Below are positions 1-7,964 of a DNA stretch of 64,000 nucleotides, one piece after another. A program made the translations under genes and the position numbers. Source of the DNA: Actinomycetota bacterium (lineage in GTDB: Bacteria > Actinomycetota > Thermoleophilia > RBG-16-64-13); NCBI GenBank assembly GCA_016278725.1, contig JADQBG010000005.1, positions 60,781 through 124,780 on the forward strand. Direction: 5' to 3'. Under the pieces are notes generated by a model that saw nothing but the letters and a program-made list of their open reading frames with translations, searched no databases and was not told the origin of the DNA. Every line of letters starts with the position of its first letter. The first letter of the stretch is position 1.

Positions 1-1
1 T

Positions 2-703
2 CGCGCGATCGAGCACATCAAGGTGATCCGGGTGGGCACCAAGATGGCCGCCTTCAACCCGCACCGTATTCTCGATGATCCCGAACTGGTGGCCACCCTG
101 GGACGGCACAGCCTGCCCGAGCGCAAGCTCTACGTCATGGTTCATTTCAACCATCCCCGCGAGCTGACCCCCACGGCCGTCGAAGCGCTCAACCGGCTGA
201 TGGACGCCGGGGTGGTCGTGGCAAATCAGACTCCGCTTCTGCGCGGAGTCAACGACGACCCCGAGGTCCTCGGCGAGCTCTTCAACCGGCTCTCCTACAT
301 CGGGGCGACTCCCTATTACGTGTTCCAGGTGCGGCCCACGCAAGGCAACAAGCATCTGGTGGTGCCCATCGAGGAGGCGCTGTCGGTCTTCGAGGAGGCG
401 CGCTCGCACTGCTCCGGGCTGGCAAAGCGGGCGCGGCTGGTCATGTCGCATGCTTCGGGCAAGATAGAGATCGTGGGGGCCACCGGGGAGCTCATTTTCT
501 TCCGCTACCACCGGGCTGCGGATACCCACCAGAGGGGCCGCTTCATGGTTTTTGCCCGAAACCCCGAGGCGACCTGGTTCGATGATTATCTGCGCGACGG
601 CGAGGTTGCCGCCATCCCCGCGTCTATTTTCGGCCCTCGGGCAAAGATCGGGGCGGAGGTTTCGGTCCTGGAGCTCCTCGCCGAAGGCGGCGCGTCAGTC
701 TAG
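2..703 (+). CDS. KamA-family radical SAM aminomutase, 3' part (5' end outside window)
   Basis: The frame is open from base 2, so the gene starts upstream of the window; 233 residues are visible. The segment resembles the C-terminal half of lysine 2,3-aminomutase-type enzymes: the 'NQTPLLRGVND' segment and the following 'YYVFQVRPTQGNKHLVVP' region are characteristic of the family, which uses an Fe4S4 cluster, SAM and PLP to move an amino group. The CxxxCxxC cluster motif and PLP lysine would be upstream or cannot be confirmed here, so substrate (lysine, glutamate or the EF-P lysine) is undecided. The last 80 bases overlap, in the opposite direction, the 3' end of the CLC channel gene. The family assignment is firm, the exact enzyme is not. 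Confidence 0.8.
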   Translation, partial: RAIEHIKVIRVGTKMAAFNPHRILDDPELVATLGRHSLPERKLYVMVHFNHPRELTPTAVEALNRLMDAGVVVANQTPLLRGVNDDPEVLGELFNRLSYIGATPYYVFQVRPTQGNKHLVVPIEEALSVFEEARSHCSGLAKRARLVMSHASGKIEIVGATGELIFFRYHRAADTHQRGRFMVFARNPEATWFDDYLRDGEVAAIPASIFGPRAKIGAEVSVLELLAEGGASV

Positions 704-2768
704 CCCCACCGTCGACGGGAGCCAGAGCCACCAGATGGTCCCCGGCCAGAAGCCGGGTGTTGCCCCGGGGAATCAGGCTGGTTCCCTGCCGGTTGATGGA
801 GACGATCAGCGACTCGGGCGGCAGGGCGAGCTCCTTGAGCGTCAGCCCGACGGCCCCGTCATGCGGGTTGAGCTCGAATTCGATCAGGCGCGACCCGCTC
901 AAGTGCTCCAGGCGGCGGCGTTCTATGCGCTGGTAGCGGGCGTCTCGGCGGGAGAGGGCTTCGCCGTAGGCGCGGATGATGTCGCCCCGCCGCAAAATGC
1001 CCGCGATCTTGCGGGGATTGTCCCTTTGGACCACGGGAATCCGGCCGATGTCCAGGCCGCCGGCCCGCTTTATCACCCGCTCCACGCTTTCGTCGGGGAA
1101 GGCGGTCATGATGTCGGAGGTGTAGATGTCGGCAACCGTGGAGGCGGGGTCGGCTGTGAGCAGCGCCTGCTCCAGGTCGCCGATGGTGACCATCCCCACG
1201 AGGTCTCCTTCCTCATCGACCACGGGCAGCCCGTGATGCCCGGTCTCTTGGAACACCCGCGTCAGCTCGGAGAGCGGCGTGTAGAGAGGGGTGCTGAGGG
1301 TGGCCGACTTGGGCGTCATCACCTTCCCCACCTGCAGACCGCCCATGGGCCCGAGGCCACCGGGACGTCCCGTGAAGGCGATGCCTCGCTGGGTCAACTT
1401 GAGCGTGTAGATGCTCTCCGGCTCGGCATGGGCCGCCACCACGGTGGCCACCACCGTGGAGACCATCAACGGGAGCATGATGTTGTAATCGAGTGTCATC
1501 TCGAACAGGATTATTATCGCGGTGATCGGCGCACGGGCAGCCGCTGCGAAGAAGGCGGCCATGCCCACCATGGCGTAGGCGCCGCTGGTCGCTGTGAGGG
1601 TAGGGAATAGGTCATGTACCACCTTGCCGTAGCTGCCTCCCAGCACCGCTCCGATAAAAAGCGCCGGGGCAAAGACGCCGCCCGAGAAGCCTGATCCCAG
1701 AGTCAGCGACGTGGCGAGAATCTTGGCAAGAACCAGCACCAGCAGGAGCGAAAGCCCCAAGCCGCCGCTCATGGTGTCTTCGATGGCGGGAAACCCGGTT
1801 CCCAAGATGTAAGGCACGTAAAAGCCCAGCAGGCCGAGCAGAAGGCCTCCAACCGCGGGCTTGAGCTGGGGGGGAAAACGCCAGTGGTCAAAGACGTCTT
1901 CGGAGAAGTAGAGCACGCGGACGAAAAGGCCGGCTCCCAGCGCTGCCACCACGCCGAGCACCAGATAGAGGATGAGTTCCCACGCGCTGACCAGCGAATA
2001 TTCAGGGACCACGAAGGCCGGATTTTCTCCGAGGAACATGCGGCTGGTCGTGCTGGCAGAAACGGCGGCAAAGACCATCACGCTGAAGGCCTGGACCGTG
2101 TACTCGCCGAGGAGCACCTCGAGGGCGAACATGACTCCGGCGATGGGGGCGTTGAAGGTTGCGGCGATGCCGGCCGCCGACCCCGACGCCACCAGGGTGA
2201 GGATGCGCTGCTGATTGAGATGAAAGCGCTGACCCACGGTGGACCCGAACGCCGCGCCGATCTGCACGATGGGCCCCTCGCGGCCGACCGAGCCCCCCGT
2301 GGCGATGGTCAGCGCGGAGGCGACGGTCTTGACCAGGATGACCCGGGGGCGTATGCGTCCTCCCTTGGTTTCCATGGCCTGCATGACTTCCGGGACTCCG
2401 TGACCCTTTGCCTCCGGCGCCAGATAGTAGATGAGCGGTCCCACGAGAAGGCCGCCAAGCACCGGCAAGAGAATCGGGTAGTACGAGCCCAGGAAGAAGA
2501 AGAGGTCGGCTCCCGTGATGGTGAAAAGACCCCTGAATAAATCGATCAGGTAGATGAAGAGCGCTGTTCCCAGCCCGGCCCCGACGCCCACCACCGCGGC
2601 CATGGTGAGCATGACCGCACTGTCGGAGCTCCAGAATTGGGAGAGGAAGGAGCGAGGGTCGCCGTAGCGTCGGTTACGACCGCGTTCCGCGGTGCCGTCG
2701 GGGGAGGTCGCATTCTGGTCTCTCACGGTTTGGCAGGTTACCACACCGCTCCCTGCTCTCGGAGGCAC
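624..2768 (-). CDS. CLC-type chloride channel/antiporter with CBS pair and TrkA-C domain
   Basis: About 714 residues from a GTG start; the first 50 residues are poorly conserved, so the true start may be internal. About ten to twelve hydrophobic segments fill residues 50-460. The three CLC selectivity motifs are present: GHGVPE (about 122-127), GREGP (162-166, with the gating glutamate E164) and GSGFSGGVFAP further on. A CBS pair (about 475-595) and a C-terminal TrkA-C/RCK-C-like domain follow, which in this family sense nucleotides or other ligands. It would move chloride (channel or Cl-/H+ exchange) across the inner membrane; the gating glutamate allows an exchanger. It converges on, and overlaps by 80 bp, the KamA-like gene. 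Confidence 0.92.
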   Translation of the reverse strand: MPPRAGSGVVTCQTVRDQNATSPDGTAERGRNRRYGDPRSFLSQFWSSDSAVMLTMAAVVGVGAGLGTALFIYLIDLFRGLFTITGADLFFFLGSYYPILLPVLGGLLVGPLIYYLAPEAKGHGVPEVMQAMETKGGRIRPRVILVKTVASALTIATGGSVGREGPIVQIGAAFGSTVGQRFHLNQQRILTLVASGSAAGIAATFNAPIAGVMFALEVLLGEYTVQAFSVMVFAAVSASTTSRMFLGENPAFVVPEYSLVSAWELILYLVLGVVAALGAGLFVRVLYFSEDVFDHWRFPPQLKPAVGGLLLGLLGFYVPYILGTGFPAIEDTMSGGLGLSLLLVLVLAKILATSLTLGSGFSGGVFAPALFIGAVLGGSYGKVVHDLFPTLTATSGAYAMVGMAAFFAAAARAPITAIIILFEMTLDYNIMLPLMVSTVVATVVAAHAEPESIYTLKLTQRGIAFTGRPGGLGPMGGLQVGKVMTPKSATLSTPLYTPLSELTRVFQETGHHGLPVVDEEGDLVGMVTIGDLEQALLTADPASTVADIYTSDIMTAFPDESVERVIKRAGGLDIGRIPVVQRDNPRKIAGILRRGDIIRAYGEALSRRDARYQRIERRRLEHLSGSRLIEFELNPHDGAVGLTLKELALPPESLIVSINRQGTSLIPRGNTRLLAGDHLVALAPVDGGARLTRRLRRGAPGPKPPPRSLPEGRK

Positions 2769-2804
2769 CCGAAGCCGCGGGGGGTGTTCCTGGCGGCGAC
2801 AGGG

Positions 2805-2833
2805 TTGACTTCGGAAGCGGGCGCGGATATCCC
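2805..2833 (+). promoter_or_regulatory. Possible sigma70-type promoter of the AI-2E/hydrolase gene
   Basis: TTGACT at 2805-2810, a 17-base spacer, and TATCCC at 2828-2833. The -35 is good and the -10 is weak. It lies about 60 bases before the start codon of the downstream gene. Confidence 0.35.
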
Positions 2834-2895
2834 GAGGTAGAGTCGGGTATCAACGCTGCGATATCGCCACGCAGGATGCCACTCGATGGGAAGGT

Positions 2896-5067
2896 GTGCG
2901 TTTGACCAGTTGGAGTCTGTTCACCCGCCGGATGATCGTCCTGCTGTTCCTCGTGACCATCGTCATCGTCTTCTGGATGGTCAGAACCGTCATGACGGCC
3001 CTCCTGCTTTCTGCGTTTTTCGCCTTCCTGATGACACCACCGGTGAACTATCTGCAGAGACGGCTCGGTATGCCGAGGTTCTTGGGCGCCCTTCTCATAA
3101 TGCTGCTTGTCCTGGGGTTATTTGCCCTCATACTGATAATCTTCATCCCTATAATCATCGCTCAGTTCAGCGCGATCCGCTTCAGTTTCACCGATAGTCT
3201 CGGGGGAAGCTTCGAGTGGTTGCGCGCCTTCCTGGACAACTTCAACACTGTCTTCGGATACGACCTCAGTCCTTACATCAGGGATATCCAAGATCAGCTG
3301 ACCGTGGCCCGGGTGCAGGAGTTGATCCCGGCCCCCGATGAGGTGTTCGGCTCGGGGCGCGGCCTCCTTCGGGCGAGCACGGGCACGTTGGCTTCCGTGG
3401 CGACCACGGTGGGCGGGTTCCTGTTCACGCTGGTGCTGGTGTTCGTGTTCACCATCTACCTGATCAATGACATGCCCGTGCTCAGCCGGGCGGTGGGCGA
3501 GTTGGTGCCCGAGCGTGAGCGTCCCGAGTTGGAGGATCTGAAGCACCGGCTGAAGGGAGTCTGGTACTCCTTCGTGCGGGGGAATGTGCTGCTGATGCTT
3601 GCCTTCGGGGTGCTCGTTGGGTTGAGCATGTTCGCCTTGGGGGTGCCGTCGGCGCTGGTTTTGGGCATCATCGCCGGCCTGATGGATCTGGTGCCTACCG
3701 TGGGCGCTTTCTTCGCCGGCTCGATCATCATCCTCATGGCCCTGCTTCAGGGTTCGAGTTGGCTCGAGATCAACAATTTCGTCTTTGCGCTCATCGTGAT
3801 CGGGGTCTACATGTTCCTGCAATGGGTGGAAGGCAACATCCTGCAGCCCAAGATCATGGGCGGATCCGTAAATCTCCCCGGGTTTGTCGCCATCGTGGGC
3901 ATCGTGGTGGGTCTGGCGGTCGGAGGGATTTTGGGAGCGTATCTGGCCATTCCCATCATCGCCAGCGCCCGCGAGATCTTCATCTACTTCTACAAGAAGC
4001 TCACCCAGTACCCCGCCGAGGGCGCGGGAGCGGTGGTGCGGACCGGGCCCATCAACGACCGCACAACTCCCGAGGCCTGGTTGACCGAGCAGCGCAACTG
4101 GTCACTGGCGGCCTCGGGCGGACGTTACCTGGTCGAGCCGCATCCGGTGACAGAGGCCGTCGACTCCGGCCTCCTGCTGCCGGAAACCTTGAGCCTAGGG
4201 TTGGACGACGTCGAGCTTCACGTGGCCAACTGGCCCGGCGCGGAGCCCGCTTTGCTTTGCATACCCGGACTGACGGCGAACGCTTACGCCTTCGGCGGCC
4301 TGGGCTTCACTTTGAGCCCTCGCCACCGCGTGACCGCCTTCGACCTGCGGGGCCGGGGAAGGAGCCGAGGCGGATCCGGGAAACACGGGGTTCGGCAACA
4401 CGCCAGGGATGCGCTCGGCGTCATGGACCGTTTGGGACTCGAGAAACCCGTGCTTGTCGGTCACTCATTGGGCGCGCTCGCCGCTCTGGCTTTGGCCGCC
4501 GAGCATCCGGAGCGGGTGGCCGCTCTGGTGCTGATCGACGGGGGAGGGCCGGTGCCGCGCGAAATCGTCGACCTGCTCGAGTCGGCTCCCGACGAGATCC
4601 GGCGAGAAGCGGGCAGCTTCGAGGAGTACATCCAGCCGGTCAAGACCTCGGGAATCTTTGAGGAGTGGAACTTCTTCATCGAGTACTTCTACCGGATGGA
4701 GGTGGAGGAGGCGCCGGGGGTCACGCGCTCCCGCACCTCCCCGGAGGCGGTTGAGGCCGATGTCGCCGACCTGCGCACGCTGGATCCCCGCCCGTGGGCC
4801 GAGAAGCTTCGGGTGCCTACGCTGGTCCTCAGGGCGGGCCAGGGAATGCCCGGCAGCGGTCTGCAGATGATGACTGAGGAGGAAGGGAATCGTCTGGCAG
4901 AGGCCACGCCCTTCGGCAGGTTGATCAGCAAACCGAAGGCCACTCACTCCTCGATTCTGTACAACCGCTATCCTGAACTCGCGGAAGACATCGAGCGCTT
5001 CCTCGGGGAGGTCTTGCCGAAGACGGATGCGAGCGCAGCGGCGCGAGACAGCGCCGACACCAACTAG
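2896..5067 (+). CDS. AI-2E-type (PerM) permease fused to an alpha/beta hydrolase
   Basis: 723 residues from GTG (a TTG two codons on is equally possible, with GGAAGG just upstream). Residues 1-365 are an AI-2E transporter/PerM-family membrane domain: paired N-terminal helices (about 12-90), a soluble loop, then helices to 360 including the conserved 'GLMDLVPTVGAFF' and 'QPKIMGG' segments. After a linker (365-430), residues 435-705 form an alpha/beta hydrolase with the nucleophile elbow GHSLG (522-526, Ser524) and a candidate catalytic His684 in 'KATHSS'. The acid residue is not obvious: the usual place after strand 6 reads RAGQG. The frame is continuous without any stop, so this is a true fusion. 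Substrates of both halves are unknown. Confidence 0.85.
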   Translation: MRLTSWSLFTRRMIVLLFLVTIVIVFWMVRTVMTALLLSAFFAFLMTPPVNYLQRRLGMPRFLGALLIMLLVLGLFALILIIFIPIIIAQFSAIRFSFTDSLGGSFEWLRAFLDNFNTVFGYDLSPYIRDIQDQLTVARVQELIPAPDEVFGSGRGLLRASTGTLASVATTVGGFLFTLVLVFVFTIYLINDMPVLSRAVGELVPERERPELEDLKHRLKGVWYSFVRGNVLLMLAFGVLVGLSMFALGVPSALVLGIIAGLMDLVPTVGAFFAGSIIILMALLQGSSWLEINNFVFALIVIGVYMFLQWVEGNILQPKIMGGSVNLPGFVAIVGIVVGLAVGGILGAYLAIPIIASAREIFIYFYKKLTQYPAEGAGAVVRTGPINDRTTPEAWLTEQRNWSLAASGGRYLVEPHPVTEAVDSGLLLPETLSLGLDDVELHVANWPGAEPALLCIPGLTANAYAFGGLGFTLSPRHRVTAFDLRGRGRSRGGSGKHGVRQHARDALGVMDRLGLEKPVLVGHSLGALAALALAAEHPERVAALVLIDGGGPVPREIVDLLESAPDEIRREAGSFEEYIQPVKTSGIFEEWNFFIEYFYRMEVEEAPGVTRSRTSPEAVEADVADLRTLDPRPWAEKLRVPTLVLRAGQGMPGSGLQMMTEEEGNRLAEATPFGRLISKPKATHSSILYNRYPELAEDIERFLGEVLPKTDASAAARDSADTN

Positions 5068-5075
5068 GAGGATAG

Positions 5076-5219
5076 ATGGCAGAACTCAAGGCATATTGGG
5101 AGAATCTTCGCCGGCCCATGCCCTTGGGAACGAAGCTGAGGACCATCGCGGCCAATCAGCTCAGGCGGTTCACCACGCGTGCTGGGTGCTGCGGGCACCC
5201 GGGCGAACCCGGCTGTTGA
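5076..5219 (+). CDS. Small protein ending CCGHPGEPGC; UGA stop may be recoded
   Basis: 47 codons starting at ATG 8 bases after the previous stop, with an excellent AGGAGG ribosome site. The N-terminal half is basic and amphipathic ('WENLRRPMPLGTKLR'), the end carries three cysteines in CCGHPGEPGC. I have a general memory of small actinobacterial proteins with this kind of ending, but I cannot name a function. The frame closes with TGA at 5217-5219, and the same frame then stays open for another 43 codons that are His-rich, with a hairpin just after the UGA; see the separate entry. The gene probably shares a transcript with the permease-hydrolase gene. Treat as a real gene with unknown role, probably redox or metal related. 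Confidence 0.7.
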   Translation: MAELKAYWENLRRPMPLGTKLRTIAANQLRRFTTRAGCCGHPGEPGC

Positions 5220-5351
5220 GAGCCTCCTCTGGGGTCCGGTTCGGACCCGCGGACAGGGCAGGGGCAGCACAGCGAGGCATCGCACGGTCACGGACACGGG
5301 CCGCACGCGCACGGGCCGCACGGGCACGGGTCTGAGGGGCACCGGCACTAG
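5220..5351 (+). other. In-frame His-rich extension behind UGA (candidate selenocysteine readthrough)
   Basis: Directly after the TGA of the small Cys-rich gene, the same frame runs 43 codons to TAG at 5349-5351. Ten of those residues are histidines, in a pattern such as HGHGHGPHAHGPHGHG, which looks like a metal-binding tail rather than random sequence. If UGA is read as selenocysteine the product is 91 residues with Sec48 immediately after Cys47. Two other genes in this window use UGA as Sec, so the machinery is very probably present. The alternative is a normal stop followed by a coincidental His-rich frame in GC-rich DNA. Confidence 0.4.
5232..5248 (+). promoter_or_regulatory. SECIS-like hairpin after UGA
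   Basis: GGGTCCG (5232-5238), loop GTT, CGGACCC (5242-5248): seven perfect pairs. The loop begins 19 bases after the UGA and starts with G, which fits the bacterial SECIS model (stem-loop inside the coding region, a G near the start of the loop, 16-37 bases after UGA). No U-tract follows, so an intrinsic terminator is less likely. Confidence 0.4.
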
Positions 5352-5391
5352 GACGGCGGACAGCTCCGCGGCGCGATGCCTGCCCGACGGA

Positions 5392-6393
5392 TCAGCCCAG
5401 GTAGGAAGCCAGGCCTTCGCGGAGCGGTGTCAGCTCGAAGTCGGGGAAGGTCTCCCGCAGCAGGGTGAGGTCGGCGACGCCGCCCTGAGCGGTGAATTCG
5501 ACGGCGTCGGGAGTCAGGAACCGTCCGGGGAGAAACTGCAGCACTAAGGCCTGCGCCTTGCCGACCGGCTTGGGGATATGCAGCAATCTCCGCCTGCGGC
5601 CCATCACCTCGAGCATCGTGCGCAGCAGATCGTTCATGGTCACCACCTGCGGCCCGCCGAAGGGCAGGGTCAGATCGCGCACCCGATCTCTCTCCTCCAG
5701 CAAGCGGGCGAATATGCGGCCCACGTCACCCACGTATACCGGGGTGAGCTTCTCATTGCCGTCTCCAAAGATCGCCACGAAAGGCTGGTAGTCCGAATAG
5801 CCGATCAGGCGGTTGAATGACTTGTCCTCGGGTCCGTAGGCCGGGCTGGCACGCACGATACTCCAGTCCAAACCGCTGCCTCTGATGGCCTCCTCCGCCT
5901 GCCACTTGGCGCGGTCCCATACGTTGGCCGAACCCTCCTCTACGGTAACTCCGCTCAGGTAGAGAAAGTGGGGCGCCCGCTGGGTGAAGCGCGTGATCCC
6001 GGGGCCGGCGGTTCTTGCCTCGTACACCCGGGCGATTGCCTGGAGCAGGTTGACGGTGCCGTTCCGGTCGACGTTCATGTAGGTGAGGCCTTTGTCGGGA
6101 TCCTCCACCGGGGCTCCGGGGAACTGCGCGGTCTGCGCCACCGCGTCGACCTCCCGCACGGCTTCGTCGAGAGTCTGGGGCTGGGTCACATCCGCTTCGA
6201 CGAAGGTGAGGCGGCCCTCGTCCAGACCGGTCCGCCCCTCCGGATAGCTTCCGAGTTCGATGCGCGCGCGGTCCACCGAGCGGCTCATCGCGCGCACCCG
6301 ATGGCCCCTGCTGAGGAGTTCTCGAGTGACGGCCGTTCCCATGAGCCCGGTGGCTCCGCTTACGAGCACGGTGCTGCGCGGGTTCTCACTCAT
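5392..6393 (-). CDS. NAD(P)-binding NmrA/NDUFA9-like atypical SDR
   Basis: 333 residues from an ATG that overlaps the stop of the upstream LigD-like gene (ATGA), which decides the start over one nine codons earlier. A Rossmann fold begins at residue 9 with the atypical-SDR glycine motif GATGLMG (13-19). The mid region 'FLYLSGVTVEEG...W..AKWQAEEAIRGSGLDWSIVRAS' matches the NDUFA9/NmrA-like extended group, in which the usual YxxxK catalytic pair is often lost. Likely roles are NAD(P)H-dependent reduction/epimerisation, redox sensing, or a complex I assembly-like function; none can be chosen from sequence. Cotranscribed after the LigD phosphoesterase. Confidence 0.8.
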   Translation of the reverse strand: MSENPRSTVLVSGATGLMGTAVTRELLSRGHRVRAMSRSVDRARIELGSYPEGRTGLDEGRLTFVEADVTQPQTLDEAVREVDAVAQTAQFPGAPVEDPDKGLTYMNVDRNGTVNLLQAIARVYEARTAGPGITRFTQRAPHFLYLSGVTVEEGSANVWDRAKWQAEEAIRGSGLDWSIVRASPAYGPEDKSFNRLIGYSDYQPFVAIFGDGNEKLTPVYVGDVGRIFARLLEERDRVRDLTLPFGGPQVVTMNDLLRTMLEVMGRRRRLLHIPKPVGKAQALVLQFLPGRFLTPDAVEFTAQGGVADLTLLRETFPDFELTPLREGLASYLG

Positions 6394-7064
6394 TTGGCCT
6401 CGTCCGATTCCGCGTCCCATTCGATTTCGTCGAGATCCCGGCCTGAGGTCACCGAGTCCGGTTGCTCCTCGGTGATGTCGGAGCCCTCGCGGGCTTCCTG
6501 GTCGCGATGCTTGATCAGCAGCCAGTTCTTGTCGCCGCGGCCCTTCATCTGGACGAGCACCCAGCTTCCTTTGAGCTTCTGGCCGTGCAGTTTGAACTTG
6601 AGTTCGCCGGCTTCCAGGGCGGTGCCGGGACCCTTTTCATGCGCCTCTCGGACCTTCTTCGAGGTCTTGGGGTCCTCGATCCATTCGCGGTCCACTTCCC
6701 ACCAGCCCCGGTCCCACATCATCACGATACCGCCGCCGTACTCCCCTTCGGGAATGGTGCCCTCGAAAGTGGCGTACTCCAGGGGATGGTCTTCGGTCAT
6801 TACCGCGAGCCTTTTCTCGCCCGGGTCGAGCGAGGGCCCCTTGGGCACGGCCCACGACTTCAGCACTCCGTCCACCTCGAGGCGCAGATCGTAGTGAAGC
6901 TGGGTGGCGTCGTGCTTTTGAATCAAGTAGCGGGGGCGGTCGGGACGGGGCTGGGCTCCACCTCCCGAGGGTTCAGCCGTCTTCTCGAAGTCGCGTTTGG
7001 CGCGGTAGGGATCCAACGGCTGATCTTTCGGGCTCAACTGAATCTCCCGGTTGGTGGGCATCAT
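6390..7064 (-). CDS. Stand-alone LigD-type 3'-phosphoesterase
   Basis: 224 residues, consisting almost only of the phosphoesterase (PE) domain found at the N-terminus of bacterial DNA ligase D. The residues known as metal and phosphate ligands in Pseudomonas LigD PE all have counterparts with one constant offset: H51, H57, D59, R61, H93 and Y97. The segment 'IPEGEYGGG' is also typical. The enzyme trims 3'-phosphates or 3' ribonucleotides at DNA ends in non-homologous end joining. No Ku, polymerase or ligase domain is nearby, so it either works with a ligase encoded elsewhere or alone. A charged C-terminal tail of about 30 residues is added. It overlaps the downstream SDR gene by 4 bases. Confidence 0.9.
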   Translation of the reverse strand: MMPTNREIQLSPKDQPLDPYRAKRDFEKTAEPSGGGAQPRPDRPRYLIQKHDATQLHYDLRLEVDGVLKSWAVPKGPSLDPGEKRLAVMTEDHPLEYATFEGTIPEGEYGGGIVMMWDRGWWEVDREWIEDPKTSKKVREAHEKGPGTALEAGELKFKLHGQKLKGSWVLVQMKGRGDKNWLLIKHRDQEAREGSDITEEQPDSVTSGRDLDEIEWDAESDEAK

Positions 7065-7105
7065 TCCGCCCTCTACCCCGCGGTTGCGGCAATGATGCGC
7101 CGGCC

Positions 7106-7855
7106 CTACGGTCTCCTGCGCCCGCCGTTCCCCAACGCGGCCAGCAGGGGGAACAGTTCGCGGTGATCGCAGATGACGGCGTGGGGCGCTGGGGGATCGT
7201 CGTCGTCGTGCTTGTAAGCCATACGCACCGCCACCATCCCCGCCCCGAGAGCCCCGGCGACATCGGTGCGCGAGAGATCGCCCACATGAAGCGCCTCCGC
7301 CGGGGGGGTGCCCAGTTCCGCCAGCGTGCGCTCAAATGCGCGGAGGTCCGGCTTGGTGTAACCGGTGGCGTCCGAAAAGGTGAAGGCGGAGAAGTGCTCG
7401 TGCAGTCCGTCGCGCTCGAGGAAACCGGCGAGCACCCGGCCGGGGGTCACCCCGGTGTCGGAGATGACCCCGAGCTTGATGCCTCTGCGGGCCAGCTCGG
7501 GAATGGTCTCGGCGGCTCCGGGCAGCAAGGCCAACTCGGCCTGCGAGCCCAGTTCCTCCAGGCGTGCGGCCGTCCGGGCCAGCAGGCCTTCGTCCACCTG
7601 GATCCCGAGCGCCGCCAGCACGTGCGTGGCGTGCTCGTGGGCGCCGAACTGCCTGCGCTCGGACCAGGCGTGCAGGTACTGTTCGAAACCGGCGCGGTAG
7701 GCCTTTGCCAATTCCTCCTCGGCGACGGCGGCGCCTGAACCCTCGGCCACCTCCCGCAAGACCTCCATGCGCAATTCGGTCACGCGGCTGAGGCCTTCCT
7801 CGGTGTCGCGGTATAGAGTGTTCCAGAAGTCGAAGGTAATCGCCCGAATTGGCAC
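7106..7855 (-). CDS. HAD-superfamily hydrolase
   Basis: 249 residues. The start ATG precedes the HAD motif I 'TFDFWNTLY': the nucleophile Asp9 is present, but the acid/base Asp two positions on is replaced by Trp11 (DFWNT instead of DxDxT), as in a subset of HAD-like proteins. Motif II is the Ser/Thr of 'GVISDTG', motif III the Lys in 'GYTKPD', motif IV 'HVGDLSRTD'. An alpha-helical C1 cap lies at about 20-95. Likely a small-molecule phosphatase or, given the missing acid, a slow or specialised one. Lies 41 bases before the LigD-type gene on the same strand and is probably its operon leader. Confidence 0.85.
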   Translation of the reverse strand: MPIRAITFDFWNTLYRDTEEGLSRVTELRMEVLREVAEGSGAAVAEEELAKAYRAGFEQYLHAWSERRQFGAHEHATHVLAALGIQVDEGLLARTAARLEELGSQAELALLPGAAETIPELARRGIKLGVISDTGVTPGRVLAGFLERDGLHEHFSAFTFSDATGYTKPDLRAFERTLAELGTPPAEALHVGDLSRTDVAGALGAGMVAVRMAYKHDDDDPPAPHAVICDHRELFPLLAALGNGGRRRP

Positions 7856-7964
7856 TAGAGCCGCCTCTTAGTCGTGTCATCTCACCAGCAGGTATCATAA
7901 CCGCTAGGGCAGACGGAATCGGACGACACCCTGGACCTTCCTCTTTTGAAGGGGGACGGCTGGT

